Shown: piece by piece, positions 27,145-39,184 of the stretch | Position numbering within the stretch: position 1 is the stretch's first letter | Layout of the letters: each line of letters opens with the position of its first letter | Position numbers and translations under genes: made by a program | The notes under the pieces: model-generated | Database searches by the model: none | The model's input: the letters and a program-made list of their open reading frames with translations, nothing else | Told to the model about the DNA's origin: nothing | DNA from: Anastatus disparis | Lineage: Eukaryota; Arthropoda; Insecta; Hymenoptera; Eupelmidae | Assembly (NCBI GenBank): GCA_017163975.1 | Contig: JAFFSR010000292.1 | Location: forward strand, 3,928,501 to 3,992,500 | Length of the DNA: 64,000 nt | Reading direction: 5' to 3'

Positions 27145-27545
27145 CCAGTTTTTTTTTTACAAATTACAACAAAACCATTTGCTGTAATATAAGTCTTTTT
27201 TTGGACCTTTATGTACATACGTTATACACTGCGAACTAATTTTGAAGTGTCAAAACAAAACAAAACTATAAAGACGTGCTTCTGCACATGCGTGAGTGCA
27301 CATAAGGTAAGATAGAGGGAGTTACAGTGATTAACATTTTAGCAGATGTCCGTCGCTTATATATATTTTTAAAATTCTTTAATCGACCTTACAACTGTTT
27401 TATCAACTCGAATAAGGCAGAGTAAAATGTGAACATTTAAAAAAAATTTTCTTTAATTTCAGGTCTGGATTTCCATGCCTACTCACCAGTAAGGTGTGGA
27501 AATATCCAGACCATCCAGAGGGCCAGCAACGCCTCTGATTTTGGC

Positions 27546-28983
27546 TAGTTTTTTCTAAAAAAAAAACTAGTGTGCGGTGTGTTTTTTGCCGAGAAATTCG
27601 AAATGGTGTGTTTTTTTTCGGAATGCATAGAGGATATGTTTTTCTTTGAAAGCGTCTAAAAGATACAAATTATAAATGAATTGTTGTAATAATTATATTT
27701 AACAATTTTACAGATATCAATTAAATCAAGCATTGATATTAATGGAAAAAAATGCTCATCGAAAATTAGAAGAAATAGAAAATATAACATTTAAGTGTGT
27801 CCGTACTTCCGTAAGAAGTCATCTTAGATCTTTACAGTTTTGTATTTTCTTAGTTATATATAATTAATTTTTCTTTATTCAAAAAAAGTAATCTTGGATC
27901 AGATTAAAACGAATAGTCAGTAATTAATAAAAAGTTATGAAACGCAAAACCATTTACGGCATGGATACAGGTAATCTTTATTTTAATTGAATCATTGAAG
28001 TTGATACTAATTTTTTGCCATTCTAACCCCAAAATCGCAACTTTATTGCTCTTTCTTGGCTCTCATGGCAAAAAATACGGTTCGCAACTGGTATGAAAAG
28101 GCTTTTTTACAAAACTCGTAAAAAATCGAGTTTAAGTCTTTATTTTAATATTTATTCTAAGATCACTTCTTTTGAAATATACTTCATTTAAAAATTTTTT
28201 CTTTTTGTCAATCAACATTTTTAATTTGAAATAGGTTTGTTGAACATATGCAAACTGCTTATTCAATATCTCTCTTTCTGAATATTACGTGCACTTTAAT
28301 TGGTATTGTTACTGGCATTCCCGTCGTAAGAATAACATAATAATACACTTAAAATAAACTTATATGAGAAAATCCAGGAAATTTTCAACTTTTGGTAAAC
28401 CACTATATTTGTTTATAATCATAATATTTAATACGACTAAGCGCGCACGAGACTGACTACTGCTTAAGCAACAAACAATAGACAAAACTCGGATTCAAAT
28501 ACTTTTATACTCCCAAATTGCGTAGATAATTTAATGTCATTGCAGACCGTATGAAGAACTGTAAATTATAAATATAAGCGATTGTAAATTATAACTATAT
28601 AATTTACAATTTCTCTTTCCTTCGACGAATTTGTTTTTTTTTAAACATATATTCCATGATTTTCATTGGTACTTAATATATCACACATTCAATTTTAATT
28701 TACAATTATTCACAGTTATCGCGAGCAGCTTTTTCACCGGCAACCACCTTCTCGCAGTTGGGCCATCTTCGGCTACCAAATTCAAACCGACATACGGGTG
28801 AGGCGTGGTGGCGAGTGCGTGCTGATATTAGCTAGCCGATAATCTTATACATTTTGTTATAATACTGTGTGCATAACCTCAAACTATAGTTTGATAATGT
28901 TGTTGAACATATACTAAACAATATTAAAGTTCTCCCTTAGAGCTTACGGTAAGCAGACGTGTTTTGTTTTCACTCTGCGATTC
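27546..28983. other. Intergenic DNA, no gene seen
   Basis: AT-rich sequence with a GC-richer patch at about 28720-28830. Open frames are short and unlike known proteins. No RNA gene is recognisable. Confidence 0.45.
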
Positions 28984-31762
28984 GTAAATTTCATGACTTA
29001 ATTAATTACGGATATTTGAAGATGGGAAGTTATTGGGGGGGGGGGGGGAAGGGTTAGTAGATGATAAACAAATAAAAAGATACAGCTAGATTTGCCCTAT
29101 TTTTTTATAAACAACGATCAAAGTCTGAAAATAACGATGTTTAGCCGTATAATTTTCAAATGACGTTTTAGAGAAAAATGTTATAAATAAAAGTTATAGG
29201 CATTAATAAGACCTAAAATTTCATTATTGGGTACGTAAAAATCGATTGACAACTTTTCCGGATAATCGCGAAAAGCCCTCATTTTTACACTGTTTTATAA
29301 ATGTTAATAACTTCAATAATAATTGCTATAAGTGATTTATAATACGCTGTCGGTGAGGCCATTATGGGTCTTTATAAGCATAAAAAATTTCAGCTCGATC
29401 GGTTCGATGGTTTATGAATAATTGCAATTGTTTATCCCAAAGATTTATTTAAACAATCATAAGACAGAACATTGTGGATTTTCCGACATTTAACAAAGTG
29501 GAATGGATTCTTCAAAGTTTAAAGTGTAAGATAAGTCGAAAAAATTAATAATTTAAAAAAAAAATTATTGTTAAACAGTTAATGTAAAATTAGGCTATTT
29601 TTTTGCTTATAAATAAATGGAATAACTTTTTGATTTTTTGTCATACGGACTTCTAATTAGTCTCATTTGACAGCTATTTCAAAAACCCATCTTTTTTATA
29701 AACCTTTTTCTTCCGAACATTTTTTTTCTTTGACATTTTTTAATACGGTGTAATGCTTAGGAGATATGATGAGCTAAAAAAAGCTAATTTTTTGAGAAAA
29801 ATCGTTATGAGTTCTTAACGGTTTGTAATAACATTAAAAACCAAACAGCGTTTAAAAGAGGGCTAAAAAACCTTTAATTTGAAAGGTATAACGTTAACGT
29901 AGAACAATTTTGCTAAAATTGGCCCAGTGTTAAACATTGGAAAAAAATTTTTGAATTTTTTTTTTCTTATAGCTCTATAAATATAGTTAAAAAAATTTTT
30001 AAATCAATCATCAGCATTTGAAAGAGCTCTAAAAAACCTTTCAAACCCATCTTTTTAAAATTTTTTTATACGCTTTCCAATGGTACAGTAAAACTTTTTA
30101 TATTTCACCTCAACTGATTAGGGTGGGCAACTTCGTATGAGCGGGAGTGTATATCCGTAGGAACCTGTATTATAATTTGAAATGAGAACTGGAATTTTTC
30201 TCAAATACATTTATAATACAATTTTATTTTGAAAATGACTGTAAATATTTAAAATTAACACATTAAAAATAATTAGTATCATTTACAACACATGTTATGC
30301 AAATAGAATTCACATTGATAAAAGAAAAAAAAACGAAAAGACATTTTTATATTTAATTGAAAAATAATAGTTTTATTGTAATACATGTTTTAATAATAAT
30401 AATATCGAATAATAATTTTATATAGATAAAAAAAAAATATTTCAAGATATTTAAATAAAAAAATATTTAATATAAAAAACATAAAAAAATCAGTCATTTT
30501 TATTGGAAAATGATTGTTGAATTGAAAAACATAATATTATTTAAAAAGAAAAGGCCGTTTTGTTAATTAATAAATATTAAAATTATAAAAAATATATTAT
30601 TTAAAAGCATTAAAACACTACAAAAAATTATAGTAATAAGAAAATGTTAGTATTAATGTTGAAAATTTTCATATGGTTACATAATTGAAGATTTTCCGGC
30701 ATTTCTCAATTTTCCAGGGGGTTGAAAATAAGCCCATTCTTAATATTTTCTCGAGTTACCCCACATTTTTTTTCGCGGTCCCCACTTGAGGCGACGATAT
30801 CTTAATACTCGCCGCGCGGAAAACGAAGCTGAAGCCACTCTCACCAAGACCATCTTGCAGATGTACCTTTCACTTTAAAGATCTAGAAAATCATATTCAT
30901 TGCATAAATTGTATAACTATTTATTGCATTCAAAAATATAAGTCTTCATTGAAAATTCCTGAAAATTTCAACTCTTAATGTTTATAAATAACAGATATAA
31001 ATTTAAAAAAAAAGTTATCTCCGTTAGTATTGATCGTAGGAAATACTTTTTTTTAAAAAAGATGCGTTTTTGAAATAGCTATCAAATGAGACTAATTAGA
31101 AGTCCGTATGACAAAAAACCAAAAAGTTATTCCATTTATTTATAAGCAAAAAATAGCCTAATTTTACATTAACTGTTTAACAATAATTTTTTTTTTAATT
31201 ATTAATTTTTTCGACTTATCTTACACTTTAAACTTTGAAGAATCCATTCCACTTTGTTAAGTCGGAAAATCCACAATGTTCTGTCTTATGATTGTTCAAA
31301 TAAATCTTCTTTGGGATAAACAATTGCAATTATTCATAAAATATCAAACCGATCGGGCTGAAATTTTTTATGCTTATAAAGCCTCATAATGGCCTCACCG
31401 ACAACGTATTATAAATCACTTATAGCAATTATTATTAAAGTTATTAACATTTATAAAACAGTGTAAAAATGAGGGCTTTTCGCGATTATCCGGAAAAGTT
31501 GTCGACCGATTTTTACGTACCCAATAATGAAATTTTAGGTCTTATTAATGCCTATAACTTTTATTCATAACATTTTTCTCTAAAACGTCATTAGAAAATT
31601 ATACGGCTAAACATCGTTATTTTCAGACTTTGATCGTTGTTTATGAAAAAATAGGGCAAATTTAGCTGTATCTTTTTATTTATTTATCATCTACTAACCT
31701 CCCCCCCCCTAATGTCTTCCCACCTTCAAATATCTGTAATTAATAATGTTATGAAATCGATG
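28984..31762. repeat. Large foldback element, ~2.8 kb
   Basis: The segment 28984-29700 is mirrored by 31060-31762 (for example GGATATTTGAAG, GACTTTGATCGTTG and CATAATGGCCTCACCGACA in inverted copies). Each arm has a G- or C-run at the matching place: a 15-G run near 29034-29048 and a shorter C-run near 31700. The spacer (29700-31060) is AT-rich with a GC-richer block near 30760-30860 and no open frame of note. It may be a non-autonomous element whose class I cannot tell. Confidence 0.75.
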
Positions 31763-32159
31763 TTTTTTACGTAGAATGAGTGGACTAATTGGTGTGTCGT
31801 TGTTTTCGTTAATTCTATATTATTCGCAATACAGTATTCGCGAATGCAAAATTATAAAAACTTCGAAGTCGAGCTTGCACTGACGCTGATTGCTCATGGC
31901 AGCAACTATCAGTATGTATTATAGGCAACTTTGTATCAGTCGCTAATACTCATATTGAGGGATGCAACTTATTGTAAATAAGTGAATTTAAAAAAAAACC
32001 ATTAAATTAATCCAATAAACTTAATATTTTTTTTTACATCAGTGCCTGAATGAAGTTTTTATTAATTCTTATAAAAATGCAAATCATTGTTACAATTAAT
32101 TACAATGTAAAAATTGTAATGATTTTATAAAAATTTCTTTTTTACTTATTTCTTTTTTG
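31763..32159. other. AT-rich DNA, no gene seen
   Basis: No supported gene or structured repeat lies between the large foldback and the next array of ~165-bp units. Confidence 0.45.
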
Positions 32160-33837
32160 TTTTCTCATAGAGAAAGCATTGCATCGATAAAAAAATTTTT
32201 TTTTCTATTTTTTTTATTAATATGTACACCCAACGTTAATTGATTCTTTCAGAATTTTTTGAAATGTTCCAATAGAAACAAAGAAAACCACGAGATGGCC
32301 TAATGAAAGTTCAGGATTTCATGACATTCGGAAAGAATCCATTAACGGTGGGTGTACATATTTAGACTCCGAGAGTAGAAAATAGTAGTTTCCAGAAAAT
32401 GTCTGTATGTATGTCTGTGTGCGTGTGCATAGGTATATGTGTACGTACGTGTGTATTTATTAAGCCAATAAAATTTTGAAAACTACTCAATGGACTTGCT
32501 TCAAATTATGCATTCAGATAATTTTTTTGCTCAACTCGGCGGGAAGCTATTGAAAATTGGTTTCCTTAGTGTATTTTTTTAGAGCAATTTTATAAATTGA
32601 AAAAACGCTGCCAAGTGTTTTGGCGCAATGCTTTCTCATAGAGCTCATTGAGTTGGAGTAATTTCATTTTATTTTTTAAAATGTGATTTCAATGTAAAGT
32701 ACAATTTCTATTCAAGAAAAATTAGTAAATGTGAGAGAGTGATTAGTAAATTGGAAGAGAGAGGCAAGGATGGATAAAAATAGGGTAAAAATGAGGATCA
32801 ATCTGAGATATAAGGACAGAGAGAAAGTGAGGGAGTAAGAGAGGATTAGTGAAAGCGTTAAATCAGAAATCAAAAGAAGCAATCAAAAAGCTACTCTAAG
32901 AAATTATTTTTTTTAAACTTGTTTTATAAAGACAGTAGCAAATAACTTGTATACAAATTTTAGAGTAAATCTATCGAGTACTTTACGTAAAATGAAAAAA
33001 AAAATGAAAAATGAAAACTTTTTAAATTTTCTAAAATTAAAACTACGCTAAAGAAATCGGTTTTTAAAAGTTATTTTTCTTTTGGCAGTTGCAAATCATT
33101 CCCATACAAATCTCAAAGCAAATTCATCATGTAATTTACGTAAAATACAAAATAAATGAAAAATCGAAAATTTAAAAAAAATTTTTAATATGGTTCTATA
33201 AAAAAAACTACACTATGAATACCAATTTTCAATAGCTTACTGTCTACTTATACAAAAACATAGGTAGTATGCAAAATTTGAAGCAAATTCATCAAGTAAT
33301 TTTCGAGATCTAATTGGCTAAATAAATAACATTTTCTATTCAAAATTTTAAAAATGTTCTAAAATTAAAACTACACTATGAAAATCCATTTTTGAAAATT
33401 TCCCTTCTTTCGGCTGTCGCAAATAATTTCCCTGCAAATTTTAGAACAAATCTATCGAGTACTTTACGTAAAATAAAAAAAATAAGAAATAAAAAATCGA
33501 AATTTTTTTTTAAATCTTTAAAATTCTCTGAAATTGTAACCACTCTAAGAAAATTTGTTTTTAAAAGCTTATTTTTTTCAGACCATAGCGAAATAATTGT
33601 ATAAAAATTTTGGAAAAAACTTATAGTATGGTTTACGCAAAATAAAAGATAGATGAAAAATAAAAATTTTTTTCTAAATTTTTAAAATGTTCCCAAATTA
33701 AAACTGCTCTGAGAAAATGAGTTTTCCAAAGCTTGTTTTCTTCAGACAGTAGCGAATAAATTGCATACAAATTTTGGAGCAAATCTATCGAGTACTCTAC
33801 GTGAAATGGAAAAAAAATGAAAAATGAAAATTTTTAA

Positions 33838-34368
33838 TAGTATATTTATCTACGAGGGCAGAAATTAGATCTTTCTGCTGTGCGTAGAATTCTCGAGGCG
33901 AAGCCGAGAGAGACAAACGCACGGCAGGTTGATCTAATTTATGTCTGAGTGGATAATACTACTTTTCTTCATAGCTAGCCGAAAATTCGCCACGCTAATT
34001 AATAATAAATCTAAAAAAATGTCACGCGTGTGGATATACCAGCTGATGACAGCGCGCGGCCATGAATTTTCTTTCTGATTTGCTCACGCGCCATCTGCGG
34101 GCCAGCTCTGAAAAAAATTCAAAGGCACGCGTCGCGCCTCGATTTAAATACATTTTAAAAATCACAAATGATAAATCTAAGGGTTTACCGAAAATACAAA
34201 TGATAAATCTAAATGTATATTAATGATAAATCTAAAAACAAATACAAATGATAAATCTTAAAAAAAAAATAAAAATGATAAATATAAAAATTTATCAAAA
34301 AATATGAATAATAATTCTAAAAAATTAAACACTAAAAATTACGATCAATTGCAAAATGACACATTTGC
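33838..34368 (-). repeat. Satellite-like repeat with hairpin, copy 2 (inverted)
   Basis: Reverse-complement copy of 4960-5650 with the same hairpin (GCACGGCAG near 33920, CTGCTGTGCGTAGAATTC near 33877) and the same GATAAATCTAAAAACAAATAC-type short units. It lies at the centre of an inverted array, between two oppositely oriented sets of units. Confidence 0.8.
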
Positions 34369-34600
34369 TTCTAATTTTGCATAGAATTTATTTTTTTGTC
34401 TAACTTGCTGGGAAGCTATTGATGATTGGTTCTTCTAGCGTATTTTTCATTTTAGAATTGTTAAAAAAAAAAATTACGATTTTTCATTTTTTTGTTTTTT
34501 TTTTGTTTACTACTCGATAAATTTGCTTCAAAATTTGCACGTAAATTACTTGTGATTGCTCAAATAAAATAAATTTCTAAAAACTGATTTTCTTAGCTTA

Positions 34601-35264
34601 CTAGGAGAGTATCACATCTCCGGATCACGGATTTTGCTCTAACTTTGAGATAGGTTTTCAGATGTCAAAATATGGAAAAAGCCAGAGTTATAGACCCCAA
34701 CGCTCAATATTTCTCTAGTTGCAGGCAATTAAAGAAAATCACTAAAAAAGTTACTAGATTTTTAAACGCTTATAATTCTTTAGTATTAATAGCTAGACGC
34801 TTGTAACTGTTTTTAAACGAAAGCTACGTTTAAATCCTTTCGAAAAAGCACCTATAACATATCAAAATATTATTTTTTCTCAAAGTTACAGCGTTATAAG
34901 AATTTGAGCTGAATTTCCTTTTAAAAATATTAATTAATGATAAATGTTAAAATGTAGTACAATTTTCATGACGCTGTAACTTTGGGAGAAAATAATATTT
35001 TGATATGCTATAGGTGCTTTTTTGAAAGGATTTCAACGTAGCTTTCGTTTAAAAACAGTTACAAGCGTCTAGCTATCAATGCTAAAGAATTATAAGCGTT
35101 TAAAAATCTAGTAACTTTTTTAGTGATTTTCTTTAATTGCCTGTAACTAGAGAAATATTGAGCGTTGGGGTCTATAACTCTGGCTTTTTCCATATTTTGA
35201 CATCTGAAAACCTATCTTAAAGTTAGAGCAAAATCCGTGATCCGGAGATGTGATACTCTCCTAG
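34601..35264. mobile_element. Foldback MITE (CTAGGAGAGT ends), copy 2
   Basis: The ends CTAGGAGAGTATCACATCTC and its inverse frame a 664-bp palindromic element closely related to 23715-24377. TTA flanks both sides (34598-34600, 35265-35267). The related array sequence at about 17752-17765 reads CTTAGCTTAGTTTTAA with a single TTA and no insertion, which supports the 3-bp duplication. Confidence 0.9.
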
Positions 35265-36290
35265 TTAGTTTTAATTTTAGAGCATTTTGAAATTTTTGAA
35301 AAAAATGTTTCTATTTATCAGGCCAATAAAATCTTAAAAACTACTCGATGGATTCACTTCAAATTTTCCATACAATTCAATTTTTCGATCAACTGGTGCG
35401 GAAGCTATTGAAAATTGGTTTCCTTATTGTAGCTTTTTTTTAGAATCATTTTGAGAATTTTAAAAAAATTTCGATTTTTCATTTTTTTGTATTTTACGTA
35501 AACTACTTGAAGAATTTGTTCGAGAATTTGTATGGAACTTAATTTCGACTGCCAAAAGTATAAAAAATTTTGTAAACTAATTTTCTTAGCGCACTTTTAA
35601 ATTTAGAGCATTTTTAAAATTTTGAAAAAAATTGTTATTTTTAATTTTTTTCTATTTTACGAAAACCGTTCGATAGATTTGCTCCAAAATTTAAATGCAA
35701 GTTATTCGCTACTGTCTGAAAAAAACAAGCTCTGGAAAACATATTTTCTCAGAGCAGTTTTAATTTAAGAGCATTTCGAAAATTAAAAAAAATTTTTATT
35801 TTTCATTTATCTTCTATTTTGTGTAAACCATACTATAAATTTTCTCCAAAATTTTTGTACAATCAATTCGATATTGTCTGAAAAAAATAAGCTTTTAAAA
35901 ACTAATTTTCTTAGAGTGGTTACAATTTTAGAGAATTTTAAAGATTTAAAAAAAAATTTCGATTTTTTATTTGTTATTTTTTTTATTTTACGTAAAGTAC
36001 TCGATAGATTTGTTCTCAAATTTGCAGAGAAATCATTTACAACTGCCGAAAGAAGGGAAATTTTCAAAAATGGATTTTCATAGAGTAGTTTTAATTTTAG
36101 AGCATTTTTAAAATTTTGAAAAGAAATTTTGAAAAGAAAATGTTATTTATTCAGCCAATCAGATCTCGAAAATTACTTGATGGATTTGCTTCAAATTTCG
36201 CATACTATCTATGTTTTTGTATAAGTAGACGGGAAGCTATTGAAAATTGGTATTCATAGAGTAGTTTTTTTTATAGAGCCATAAACATGA

Positions 36291-36532
36291 ACTGTATTGA
36301 TATATAAATATGATTGCATTTTATAAAGATTAGAAATTTTGTTGTCATCATTCTTTTTATTACTACATTATATCATTTTTTCAATAGAATAGATTTTTTT
36401 GTATTACTTCATGATTTAAAATAAATTATAAATGTTGAAAAAGCAAACAGCTAGCATATATGTTCGAAATTTATAAAGTACAATATGAGTAAATATTAAT
36501 GTTAGACAATTTTTTAATATTAAAATCACATT
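36291..36532 (-). repeat. Target repeat left of Maverick, with duplicated CACATT
   Basis: AT-rich repeat sequence ends in TTAAAATCACATT, with the 6-bp target duplication CACATT at 36527-36532. The same repeat resumes after the Maverick at 54009. Confidence 0.8.
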
Positions 36533-36646
36533 AGTAGTATAGGTACCACTATAGCGCGTCACAACAAACCCCCACTCCTGACCCTCCGCAGAGGTGAATG
36601 ACCTCCGAGCGACATCAGGAGCGGGATGACCCACTATGACACCGTA

Positions 36647-36660
<14 letters not shown>
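36533..36660 (+). repeat. Maverick left terminal inverted repeat
   Basis: These 128 bp match 53881-54008 in inverted orientation with only a few differences, for example ACTATAGCG against ACTATGGCG. The repeat ends inward in a TA-rich run. Confidence 0.95.
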
Positions 36661-36716
<56 letters not shown>

Positions 36717-36848
36717 ATATATATATAATATATATATAATATATATAATATATATATAATATATATAATATATATATATTATTATGATGTCATGTGTGGA
36801 AGGGTCGGAGGAGTTTGTTATGACACTCCATAGTGGTACCCTGATTTT

Positions 36849-36909
<61 letters not shown>

Positions 36910-36910
36910 T
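36661..36910. repeat. TA microsatellite, internal TIR-like copy and AC microsatellite
   Basis: A TA-rich run (36661-36782) is followed by a degenerate inverted copy of the TIR's outer part (36790-36836: AAGGGTCGGAGGAGTTTGTTATGACAC and CCATAGTGGTACC). An (AC)n run follows at about 36852-36906. The Maverick's left end is therefore palindromic on a ~300-bp scale. Open frames across the microsatellites are artefacts. Confidence 0.8.
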
Positions 36911-37120
36911 TTAAAAATTTATAAATTAAAAAAAAGGTACTTACCATTTTTTTTATCAGCATCAACAGTTTTTTGGACGCCTTGCACTTCCATGAGTTTT
37001 TGCACTCTATTAGTTTTTTAAAACACTTTTTTATTTTTAACCACAGTTTTTTTTTTTTTTTTTTTGAGTTTCACTGTTTTTTACTTTACACAACACAGTT
37101 TTTTACACTGACACACAAAT
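36911..37120. other. Maverick left-end noncoding DNA
   Basis: T-rich sequence between the AC run and the minus-strand ORF. No feature is recognised. Confidence 0.5.
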
Positions 37121-37591
37121 TTAATATTCAAACCGTCGACGGCGAAGTCGCACGGCCACTTCATACCGACAACAAAACATCCTCGCCCAGTGTGTTGGTG
37201 TCAAGAATATTTCTTGATACACCGGGCCCGAGGTAACGGCGGTGTATAGCACGATGTTAATAAATGGTCGTGGACGCCACTCCAATGAGCTTGGCTCACG
37301 GCTTCGCCGCCGACAAAAATCGTCCAACACCACCGGGTGTTCATAGGAATAAAAACGCCAGTGGTCCGCCCATAATAGGAGGACCGCCAGCGTATTATCG
37401 CCGAAACCGGAGAAGTCAAAATTGCGGAATCGCGGGTACATCCAAATCCGTCGGATCATCACAAGATGTATGTATCCGATCGGTTCCCGCGGTACAGTTG
37501 CCGGCTCTAGCGCGGGGACAGGATTAGGGTCCTCTCCATCAACCTCGCGAGGCTCTTTATCGTCCGGCAACATCTTGAACACTAAAATCAT
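37121..37591 (-). CDS. Hypothetical protein, 156 aa, minus strand
   Basis: This is the only Maverick ORF of note that runs leftward. It begins at ATG 37591; a second in-frame ATG is six codons further on. The first 40 residues are acidic and proline-rich (DDKEPREVDGEDPNPVP). Aromatic and arginine-rich segments follow (PRFRNFDFSGFG, DHWRFYSYEHP), and the last residues are strongly basic (RLRRRRFEY). No membrane span or known motif is seen. Its DNA is clearly richer in G and C than the flanking repeats, which argues for selection or a different origin. I see no TATA box. It may be an element-specific accessory gene, or a chance ORF in a GC-rich patch; overlapping frames on the other strand are also open in parts. 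Confidence 0.45.
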   Translation of the reverse strand: MILVFKMLPDDKEPREVDGEDPNPVPALEPATVPREPIGYIHLVMIRRIWMYPRFRNFDFSGFGDNTLAVLLLWADHWRFYSYEHPVVLDDFCRRRSREPSSLEWRPRPFINIVLYTAVTSGPVYQEIFLTPTHWARMFCCRYEVAVRLRRRRFEY

Positions 37592-37923
37592 TGTCTTGAT
37601 CTTAGTGTCATCCTCCTATCTTAATCATATACCGATGATCTAATAACATCAAAATTTGACGTGTGAAAGAAAGTTTCTTTCACACTTGTAGTTTTCTGCT
37701 AAAAATCAAAACAAAAATACACAGCTGCAATAGGCCGTCATGATTCTATAAAACATCTACATCAGCACTTTTAAGACAATATTGTTACAATGCAGCTGTG
37801 GTTAGTCTATGGGAAATTAAAAAAATACATTTAAAATTTTCGTAAAAATTGCAGAGTTGAAATCCGCATGTGGATAAAAGATAAGTCTGCATTTTGGTAT
37901 CATCTTCAAGGATAGGAATATGT
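37592..37923. other. Maverick noncoding DNA
   Basis: Between the minus-strand ORF and the 338-bp repeats there is a short inverted repeat (GAAAGAAACTTTCTTTC-like, about 37665-37685). No gene is seen. Confidence 0.5.
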
Positions 37924-39060
37924 ATCAAAAATCACCTTGATATTTTTATTAGATCAATAGATAATCGATCATGTATCGATTCTTGATCTATTGATCCTAG
38001 AAAGCTGATTTTTTTGAACATATAATAATCTGAACATAAGAAATCAAATGGCATCCTAATAAATCAATTATATTAAAAATTGATTGATTTTAAAAATTGT
38101 AATTACGGTATAAGTCATCATACATGCTACTGAAAGCACACGAACATCCTTATCTTATCTGATGAATCATACACAAATTACAAATTTTAAAATTCACGAA
38201 TTTTGGTAAAATAAAAAATTTTACGATGCCATTCGATTTTTTCCTATTCAAATAACATATGTACCAAAAATCACCTTGATATTTTTATTAGATCAATAGA
38301 TAATCGATCATGTATCGATTCTTGATCTATTGATCCTAGAAAGCTGATTTTTTGAACAAATACTAATCTGAACATAAGAAATCAAATAGCATCATAAGAA
38401 ACCATTTATATTAAAAATTGATCGATTTTAAAAATTGTAATTACGGTATTAGTCATCATACACTGTACTAAAAGCATACGAACATCCTTATCTTATCTGA
38501 TGATTCATACACAAATTACAAATTTTAAAATTCACGAATTTTGGAAAATTAAAAAATTTTATGATGCCATTCGATTTTTTGCTGTTCAAATAACATATGT
38601 ACCAAAAATCATCTTGATACCTTTATTAGATCAATAGATAATCGATCATGTATCGATTCTTGATCTATTGATCCTAGAAAGCTGATTTTTTGAACATATA
38701 CTAATCTGAACATAATAAATCAAATGGCATCATAAGAAACCATTTATATTAAAAATTGATCGATTTTAAAAATTGTAATTACGGTATTAGTCATCATACA
38801 CTGTACTAAAAGCATACGAACATCCTTATCTTATCTGATGATTCATACACAAATTACAAATTTTAAAATTCACGAATTTTGAAAAATTAAAAAATTTTAT
38901 GGTACTATTCGATTTTTTGCTGTTCAAATAACATATCTACCAAAAACCACCTTGATATCTTTATTAGATCAATAGATAATCGATCATGTATCGATTTTTG
39001 ATCTATTGATCCTAGAAAGCTGATTTTTAGAAATTATACTAATTTTAATATAAGAAATGC
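37924..39060 (+). repeat. Tandem repeat, ~338-bp unit, about 3.4 copies, with nested palindromes
   Basis: The phrase CAAAAATCACCTTGATAT recurs at 37926, 38265, 38603 and 38941, giving periods of 339, 338 and 338. Each copy carries a nested palindrome: GATCAATAGAT and ATCTATTGATC form an outer stem, and AATCGAT and ATCGATT an inner one around CATGT. A second conserved block (CACGAATTTTGG, GATGCCATTCGATTTTT) sits at the end of each unit. The repeats lie 1.4 kb inside the left end. They could serve as replication or transcription control sites, which is inference. Confidence 0.92.
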
Positions 39061-39184
39061 AATTGCATCATTAAAATTGTAATTACAGGTTAGTTATATC
39101 ACCCGCATCATTTACTCTTAAAGATTTTATTTTTTATTTTAATACTGCTTAATTAGAAAATGATTTAAATGAAAGTACCATGTG

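Larger units (their letters stand above)
23312..27537 (-). mobile_element. hAT DNA transposon, ~4.2 kb, with degenerate 8-bp target duplications
   Basis: The left end CAGGGACGTTACTGGTC and the right end, read inward as CAGAGGCGTTGCTGGCC, form inverted repeats that begin CAG as in hAT elements. The 8 bases outside are ATTTTGAT (23304-23311) and ATTTTGGC (27538-27545), agreeing at six positions, as expected for an old 8-bp duplication. The element holds one transposase gene on the minus strand. A 663-bp MITE has inserted in its 3' coding part. Confidence 0.8.
32160..36290. repeat. Second inverted array of ~165-bp units, with insertions
   Basis: A terminus (CTCATAGAGAAAGCATTG, 32163) is followed by units in minus orientation at about 32870-33837 and in plus orientation at 34369-36290. 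The two halves mirror each other as in 17005-21425. At the centre sits a copy of the satellite-like repeat (33838-34368). The plus half is split by the MITE at 34601-35264. Apparent open frames at 33392-33604, 35807-36067 and 35874-36083 come from the repeat and are not genes. The sequence at 32220-32360 is unrelated insertion material. Confidence 0.8.

Noticed and set aside
36615..36965. 116-codon minus-strand frame rich in Tyr-Ile and Cys-Val
   Set aside because: It is formed by the TA and AC microsatellites of the Maverick left end.
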